This document shows positions 6,035 to 9,612 of a stretch of DNA of 9,612 nucleotides, piece after piece. The position numbers and the translations under genes are program-made. The DNA lies in assembly GCA_964408175.1 (NCBI GenBank), contig CAYOYL010000186.1:1-9612 (forward strand), in the 5' to 3' direction. The notes under the pieces were generated by a model. That model was not told the origin of the DNA. It did no database searches and was given only the letters and a program-made list of their open reading frames with translations. This stretch comes from JAFGKM01 sp964408175 (GTDB taxonomy: Bacteria > Ratteibacteria > UBA8468 > B48-G9 > JAFGKM01). Position 1 is the stretch's first letter; each line of letters begins with the position of its first letter.

Positions 6035-6610
6035 ATGGTACTGATGCTCGATAACTACGATTCTTTTGTCTACAACCTTGTCCAGTATTTTGGTGAACTG
6101 GGCGAGCGGGTTGCCGTGTACAGAAACGATGCCTTAGACATTGACAGGATTGAGGGAATGAAGAGCGTATCCTGTATAGTTATCTCTCCCGGACCGGGCA
6201 GACCTGAGGATGCAGGCATCTCCTGTGAGGTTATCAAAAATTTCGGGGGACGCATTCCCATACTCGGGGTATGTCTGGGGCACCAGTGCATAGGGCATGT
6301 CTACGGAGGCAGGATAGTCAAGGCGGAACGTCTGATGCACGGTAAGACCTCTCTTATACTCCACAGTTCAGAGGGTCTTTACAAAGGTATCCCCAGCCCG
6401 TTCGTTGGAACAAGATACCACTCTCTTATCATTGAGAACAATTCCCTGCCGGATGAGATAGTTGTAGATGCATGGACAGAAGAGGGTGAGATTATGGGGA
6501 TAAGACACAAAAAACACAGTATTTTCGGCGTACAGTTTCACCCCGAGGCAATACTTACACAGCACGGTAAAACCCTCCTTAAGAATTTCCTCGCTCTCGG
6601 GGGTCAATAA
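6035..6610 (+). CDS. trpG: Anthranilate synthase component II (glutamine amidotransferase)
   Basis: A 191-residue class I glutamine amidotransferase that releases ammonia from glutamine for TrpE. The N-terminus MLDNYDSFVYNL and ISPGPGRPEDAG (50-61) are family signatures. The catalytic triad is complete: nucleophile C80 in GVCLGHQ, H169 and E171 in VQFHPEA. The length is standard. The start at 6035 has GGGAGA (6023-6028) 6 nt upstream; an ATG at 6030 is out of frame. A second in-frame methionine at residue 4 is also possible. TrpG and PabA cannot be told apart by sequence alone, and one protein often serves both pathways; placement behind trpE favours TrpG. No other trp gene follows: the next gene converges after 9 bp, and the gap holds no terminator. 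Confidence 0.95.
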   Translation: MVLMLDNYDSFVYNLVQYFGELGERVAVYRNDALDIDRIEGMKSVSCIVISPGPGRPEDAGISCEVIKNFGGRIPILGVCLGHQCIGHVYGGRIVKAERLMHGKTSLILHSSEGLYKGIPSPFVGTRYHSLIIENNSLPDEIVVDAWTEEGEIMGIRHKKHSIFGVQFHPEAILTQHGKTLLKNFLALGGQ

Positions 6611-6619
6611 GGTGTGAAT

Positions 6620-7369
6620 CTATCTTCTTTCTATTCTTTTTATGTCCTCAAGGGTGTCAACACAGGGTGAGTCCTGCTGTATGATGGCAACCTTAAGTTT
6701 GTACCCGTTCTCTATTATCCTCAGTTGTTCAAGCCTTTCAATCTTTTCCAGATAAGAGACCGGCATACCTGCAAAGGTCTTAAGAAACTTCTTTCTGAAG
6801 AGATATACCCCTATGTGTTTATAAAACTGCACTCTTTTAAAACTAAAAGGTTCTTTGTCTGCAAAATAGGGTGTAGGATATGGAATCAGTGACCGCGAAG
6901 AATAGAGTGTAAAATTGTCCTTGTCCACCACGATTTTTGCGATGTTTGGGTCATACAACTCCTCTCTTTTCCGTATCTTTGTTGCGGCAGTTGTAACACA
7001 AAGGCTCTCATCCTCAAGTAAGAGTTTTAACGGTTTTTCAACTGCAGCGACAGGTATGTATGGCTCGTCAGCCTGTATGTTTACAATGATGTCTGCATCA
7101 ATCTTTTTTGCCGCCTCCGCCACCCTGTCACTGCCGCTGCTGCACCTAATGGAGGTCATTATTGTTTTTGCCCCGAACCTCTCAGCGGCTGCCGCTATCT
7201 TTTTGTGGTCGGTTGCGATGTAGATTTCGGAGAAACTCTTTATGAGTCTCGCCCTGTTATAAACCCTCTCCAGTATGGACCTTCCTTTTAACTCATAAAG
7301 AACCTTTCCTTCAAGACGTTCGGAACCGTACCTTGCGGGTATTATGCAGACTACAGTTGTGTTTTTCAT
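6620..7369 (-). CDS. kdsB: 3-deoxy-manno-octulosonate cytidylyltransferase (CMP-Kdo synthetase)
   Basis: A 249-residue cytoplasmic enzyme that joins CTP and Kdo to give CMP-Kdo for lipid A-core lipopolysaccharide, so a Gram-negative envelope is implied. Motifs are IPARYGSERLEGK (10-22, nucleotide binding), SSGSDRVAEA (77-86), VNIQADEP (96-103, metal ligand D101), LYSSRSLIPYP, FYKHIGVYLF, LEKIERLEQLR and VDTLEDI with D238, the second metal ligand. Small departures from the usual consensus are E20 where Pro is common in RLPGK, and A100 where Gly is common in VQGDEP; both sit beside conserved residues. The ATG at 7369 is 1 nt from the purM stop codon, with no strong Shine-Dalgarno, so translation is probably coupled to purM. 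Length is normal. Confidence 0.95.
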   Translation of the reverse strand: MKNTTVVCIIPARYGSERLEGKVLYELKGRSILERVYNRARLIKSFSEIYIATDHKKIAAAAERFGAKTIMTSIRCSSGSDRVAEAAKKIDADIIVNIQADEPYIPVAAVEKPLKLLLEDESLCVTTAATKIRKREELYDPNIAKIVVDKDNFTLYSSRSLIPYPTPYFADKEPFSFKRVQFYKHIGVYLFRKKFLKTFAGMPVSYLEKIERLEQLRIIENGYKLKVAIIQQDSPCVDTLEDIKRIERR

Positions 7370-7370
7370 T

Positions 7371-8432
7371 TCAATATCTTATAGTCCTGTCCGGTTTAAA
7401 ATACCCTTTGCTGGTGATTCTTATGCCCGGTCTGCCGGTTATCTCTCCCGCCACCTTCGCCCTGATTTTATACTTTGACGCTATGGCAACCACCTTCTCC
7501 GGTCTGTCAGTTACCAGAAGCATACCCTGTCCCATATTCCACGTCCTGTATGCCTCTTCATCCTCAACCCCTCCGAGTTTCTGACAGAGGAGCATCAGTT
7601 CACAGGGATAAAACGGACTTGAAATATCAGCACCGATTTTCCTCTTTTCAAGCAGGCGTCCCATCTTTCCGGGTATGCCGCCTCCGGTTATATGAATAAC
7701 AGACGAGATATAGTTAAACATCTCAATGACGGCTCTTGTATAGATGCGTGATGGAGCCAGTGCCTGTTCTCCGAGAGTTTTTCGACCGATTTTTTCCCTG
7801 TGCCATTCAGGACCGTACGTCTTTTCCATTATCTTACGCACCAGAGAGATGCCGTTTGAGCGGAACCCCTTCTCCTCCAGTGCAACTATGGCGCTCCCTT
7901 TTTTGATGCTGTTTCCGGTAAGGTCTTTTCTGAAGATGCTGAGCACCGTTCCGCCCCAGTTGTAACTGTTCGTACCGTAGCCTTTTACCCGTTTGCCCAG
8001 TTCCGCTATCTCTCCTGAGACCACGGTAACGCCTGCATCCTTAGATGCCTTCACCATACCCTCTGCCAGTTCTTCAACAGTCTTTCTGTTCAGTATATTG
8101 ACGTCAAGGATATTTGATATGGCAACCGGTTCGGCTCCATACCTGACTGCATCATCGCAGAGCATCGCAAAAAGGTCATAGGCCATCGTGTCATGCTTCC
8201 CTGTCCTTTCAGCAAATTCAACCTTGGTGCCGATGCCGTCGCTGTTTAACAGCAGTCTGAGACCTTTGAGTGAGATGGTAATTATCCTGTGCAGTCCCTT
8301 CTTCTCCAGCACCTTCACCACTCCGCTTTTACCCCTTCTGTTGGAAAATGTCCTGTCAGCCGCAGCAGACATTATCTTTGAGCAGACATCTCCCAGTTCA
8401 ATATCCACCCCTGCCTTCCCATATGTCGTCAT
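7371..8432 (-). CDS. purM: Phosphoribosylformylglycinamidine cyclo-ligase (AIR synthetase), divergent
   Basis: A 353-residue enzyme that closes the imidazole ring by converting FGAM and ATP to AIR in purine synthesis. Matching motifs in order are YGKAGVDIELGD (4-15), SDGIGTK (64-70), HDTMAYDLFAML (80-91) with D93-D94, VVSGEIAEL (Gly-Glu-x-Ala/Thr-Glu type), FRSNGISLVRKI, HITGGGIPGKM and TWNMGQGMLLV. Sequence between motifs is far from the textbook E. coli type, and the GEYDLAGF-like segment is replaced by YNWGGTVL. It is still a PurM rather than PurL or a selenophosphate synthase, judging by motif order and size. The start is ATG 8432 after AGGGGGG (8441-8435); the upstream TTG at 8450 lies in element B and is rejected. 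It follows purL and is coupled to kdsB. Confidence 0.9.
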   Translation of the reverse strand: MTTYGKAGVDIELGDVCSKIMSAAADRTFSNRRGKSGVVKVLEKKGLHRIITISLKGLRLLLNSDGIGTKVEFAERTGKHDTMAYDLFAMLCDDAVRYGAEPVAISNILDVNILNRKTVEELAEGMVKASKDAGVTVVSGEIAELGKRVKGYGTNSYNWGGTVLSIFRKDLTGNSIKKGSAIVALEEKGFRSNGISLVRKIMEKTYGPEWHREKIGRKTLGEQALAPSRIYTRAVIEMFNYISSVIHITGGGIPGKMGRLLEKRKIGADISSPFYPCELMLLCQKLGGVEDEEAYRTWNMGQGMLLVTDRPEKVVAIASKYKIRAKVAGEITGRPGIRITSKGYFKPDRTIRY

Positions 8433-8434
8433 TT

Positions 8435-8441
8435 CCCCCCT
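8435..8441 (-). promoter_or_regulatory. purM ribosome-binding site
   Basis: AGGGGGG (8441-8435 on the minus strand) lies 2 nt from ATG 8432, with its AGGG part at more typical spacing. It abuts the left edge of element B (8443), leaving only one base between them. It decides the start in favour of 8432 over the TTG at 8450. Confidence 0.55.
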
Positions 8442-8442
8442 C

Positions 8443-8536
8443 GGGGTCAACTCTTGACACTTGACATTTTTTTACAGATTTTGCGTCCCCATCAGTACAT
8501 TAGTGCTATTTTTGTCAAGTGTCAAGAGTTGACCCC
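8443..8536. mobile_element. Inverted-repeat element B (RAYT/MITE-like), purL-purM junction
   Basis: Arms 8443-8466 and 8513-8536 are perfect 24-nt inverted repeats around a 46-nt centre. The arm sequence is identical to the left arm of element A. Each arm holds the small hairpin GTCAA-CTC-TTGAC (8446-8458) or its complement (8521-8533). Flanking inner bases suggest opposite orientation to element A: TTGACAAAAA is on the left of A and, complemented, on the right of B. The right arm encodes the last six residues and the stop codon of the PurL fragment. The left edge is next to the purM Shine-Dalgarno. Confidence 0.8.
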
Positions 8537-9612
8537 AGCGGTATCAACTGGAGACCGTACTTTTTATATACAGCCTTGAGTTTTGAAACATCCCCGGGCG
8601 CAACCTCCAGAAGGTATCCCGGACTTTCGCTGAAGAGGAGATAGTCTTCGCGCAGACTTCCTAATGCACCAAGGTCAATCTCCATACATATTTTCTTTTT
8701 CCGTGCCGTCCTCAGCATCCTTGCCAGAGCGCCGGCAAGCCCCCCGTTTTCAATGACTGCGGAAGATTTGAGCAGGGACTTTTCCGCTGATTCCAGTACT
8801 GCATACTCAAGCCTGCCTGCTTCTGCAGGTGAAACTGATGGAAGGTTCTTGCCTGTTTTCCCTTTAAGAAGTGCATACTCAGAGCCCTTGAACTCGTGCT
8901 TCCTTTTCCCAACGAGGAATATGAGGTTTCCACTGCCTTTAAGTCCTGTTGTTACGGTCTTGCGGTAGTCTTTTATCCAGCCGAAGACCGCCGGGACCAT
9001 AGAAGGGTCAACTGGTTCTTCCATTCCTTCGCTGATAAATGTATTTTTGAGAGAGACGTTTCCTGCAATCACAGCCATAGGCTGTTTCTCCCCGTAAAGA
9101 GGAATCTTACAGGCCTTGTTCAGTCCATCTATACCCTTTTCAAAAGAGTAGTAGTGTTCAGGATTCTCCGGGTTGCCGTAGTTGCATCCGTCCGCTACCG
9201 CTATCGGCTTCAGACCTGCCGCCGCAAGTTTCAGACGTGCGATAACCGTTGCAAGGTATGCCTGCGCCTCTGCCGAACCGTTTCTTCCCTGTATGGACTT
9301 CCCGCCGAAGACGAGCGCTACTCCGATACGTTTGTTTTCGGCGGTTGTCTTTTCATTCTTTAACGGAGCAATAACGCACACGTCTGTCTCTTCCGGGGTC
9401 GTAACAATGTGGGCATATTTTTTGTCTCTCAACATACGGAATACATCCGCCTTTGAATATACATTCTTTGAAGAGACTACCTTCAATATCTCATCCTTCA
9501 GGGATTTCGGTTTATCTATGCTGAATTCCGTCTCCTTTACCGCAGGCTTTTTTGAGGTCGGCTTGTAGACCGGCGCTCCGGTTATAAGACGTACGGGAAT
9601 GTCGCAGTAAAC
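8515..9612 (-). CDS. purL: FGAM synthase PurL, C-terminal part, 3' end replaced by element B
   Basis: The frame is open from the right edge to a TGA at 8517-8515, giving 365 codons of the C-terminal half; the real start lies outside the window, and the internal TTG at 9486 is not a start. PurL converts FGAR, glutamine-derived ammonia and ATP to FGAM, the substrate of PurM next door. Signatures are PVYKPTS near the fragment start, VADGCNYGNPENPEHYYSF (about 9137-9193), IAGNVSLKNT, KGSEYALLKG, IENGGLAGALARML and LFSESPGYLLEV (about 8605-8640). The segment usually reading ...DGNPRY... is replaced by VFGGKSIQGRNG, so it is a divergent PurL. The protein ends ...KKYGLQLIPL plus the element-encoded GSTLDT. 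Family members continue past this point by roughly 35-50 residues (a last strand and helix), which are missing. Whether the enzyme works is uncertain. Confidence 0.85.
   Translation of the reverse strand, partial: VYCDIPVRLITGAPVYKPTSKKPAVKETEFSIDKPKSLKDEILKVVSSKNVYSKADVFRMLRDKKYAHIVTTPEETDVCVIAPLKNEKTTAENKRIGVALVFGGKSIQGRNGSAEAQAYLATVIARLKLAAAGLKPIAVADGCNYGNPENPEHYYSFEKGIDGLNKACKIPLYGEKQPMAVIAGNVSLKNTFISEGMEEPVDPSMVPAVFGWIKDYRKTVTTGLKGSGNLIFLVGKRKHEFKGSEYALLKGKTGKNLPSVSPAEAGRLEYAVLESAEKSLLKSSAVIENGGLAGALARMLRTARKKKICMEIDLGALGSLREDYLLFSESPGYLLEVAPGDVSKLKAVYKKYGLQLIPLGSTLDT

Noticed and set aside
8433..8450. TTG at 8450 as purM start
   Set aside because: It lies in the arm of element B; the ATG at 8432 follows AGGGGGG and matches the family start.

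Overview
The window is a compact stretch of housekeeping genes from a Gram-negative bacterium. Lipopolysaccharide is implied by KdsB, which activates the sugar Kdo. The isoleucyl-tRNA synthetase is of the bacterial type, and Shine-Dalgarno sites of the AGGAGG type precede most genes. A translin-family gene plus several families of dispersed palindromic repeats would fit lineages such as Nitrospirota, Omnitrophota or relatives. That placement is an impression, not a demonstration; the sequence alone does not fix the phylum.

Layout. Positions 1-3969 (minus strand) read ileS, then a YacP/NYN-type predicted nuclease, then a translin-family gene that runs off the left edge. A 271-bp divergent intergenic region (3970-4240) follows, holding two degenerate repeats and a near-consensus promoter. 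Positions 4241-6610 (plus strand) read a small [4Fe-4S] ferredoxin, trpE and trpG. Positions 6620-9612 (minus strand) read a PurL fragment entering from the right edge, then purM, then kdsB. kdsB converges on trpG with only 9 bp between them.

Together the genes cover isoleucine charging of tRNA, a possible small RNA-processing pair (NYN plus translin), the first step of tryptophan synthesis (TrpE/TrpG, with a ferredoxin co-transcribed), two consecutive purine steps (PurL makes FGAM, PurM closes the ring to AIR) and Kdo activation. Every gene appears intact except PurL. Its C-terminus stops inside a repeat element and lacks the last stretch expected for the family.

The most unusual content is the repeats. 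Three long inverted-repeat elements of 93-105 nt sit exactly at gene junctions: ileS/NYN, trpE/trpG and purL/purM. Two share nearly identical 24-nt arms; the third has different 23-nt arms, but all three have a GGGG-W-CA core near the outer end. They resemble non-autonomous elements of the kind mobilised by REP-associated tyrosine (Y1) transposases, though no transposase is present here. Two of them supply the stop codon and last residues (GSALDT and GSTLDT) of the upstream gene, and one also appears to carry a promoter for the next gene. At least three further, older-looking repeats are present, one of them in frame inside ileS.
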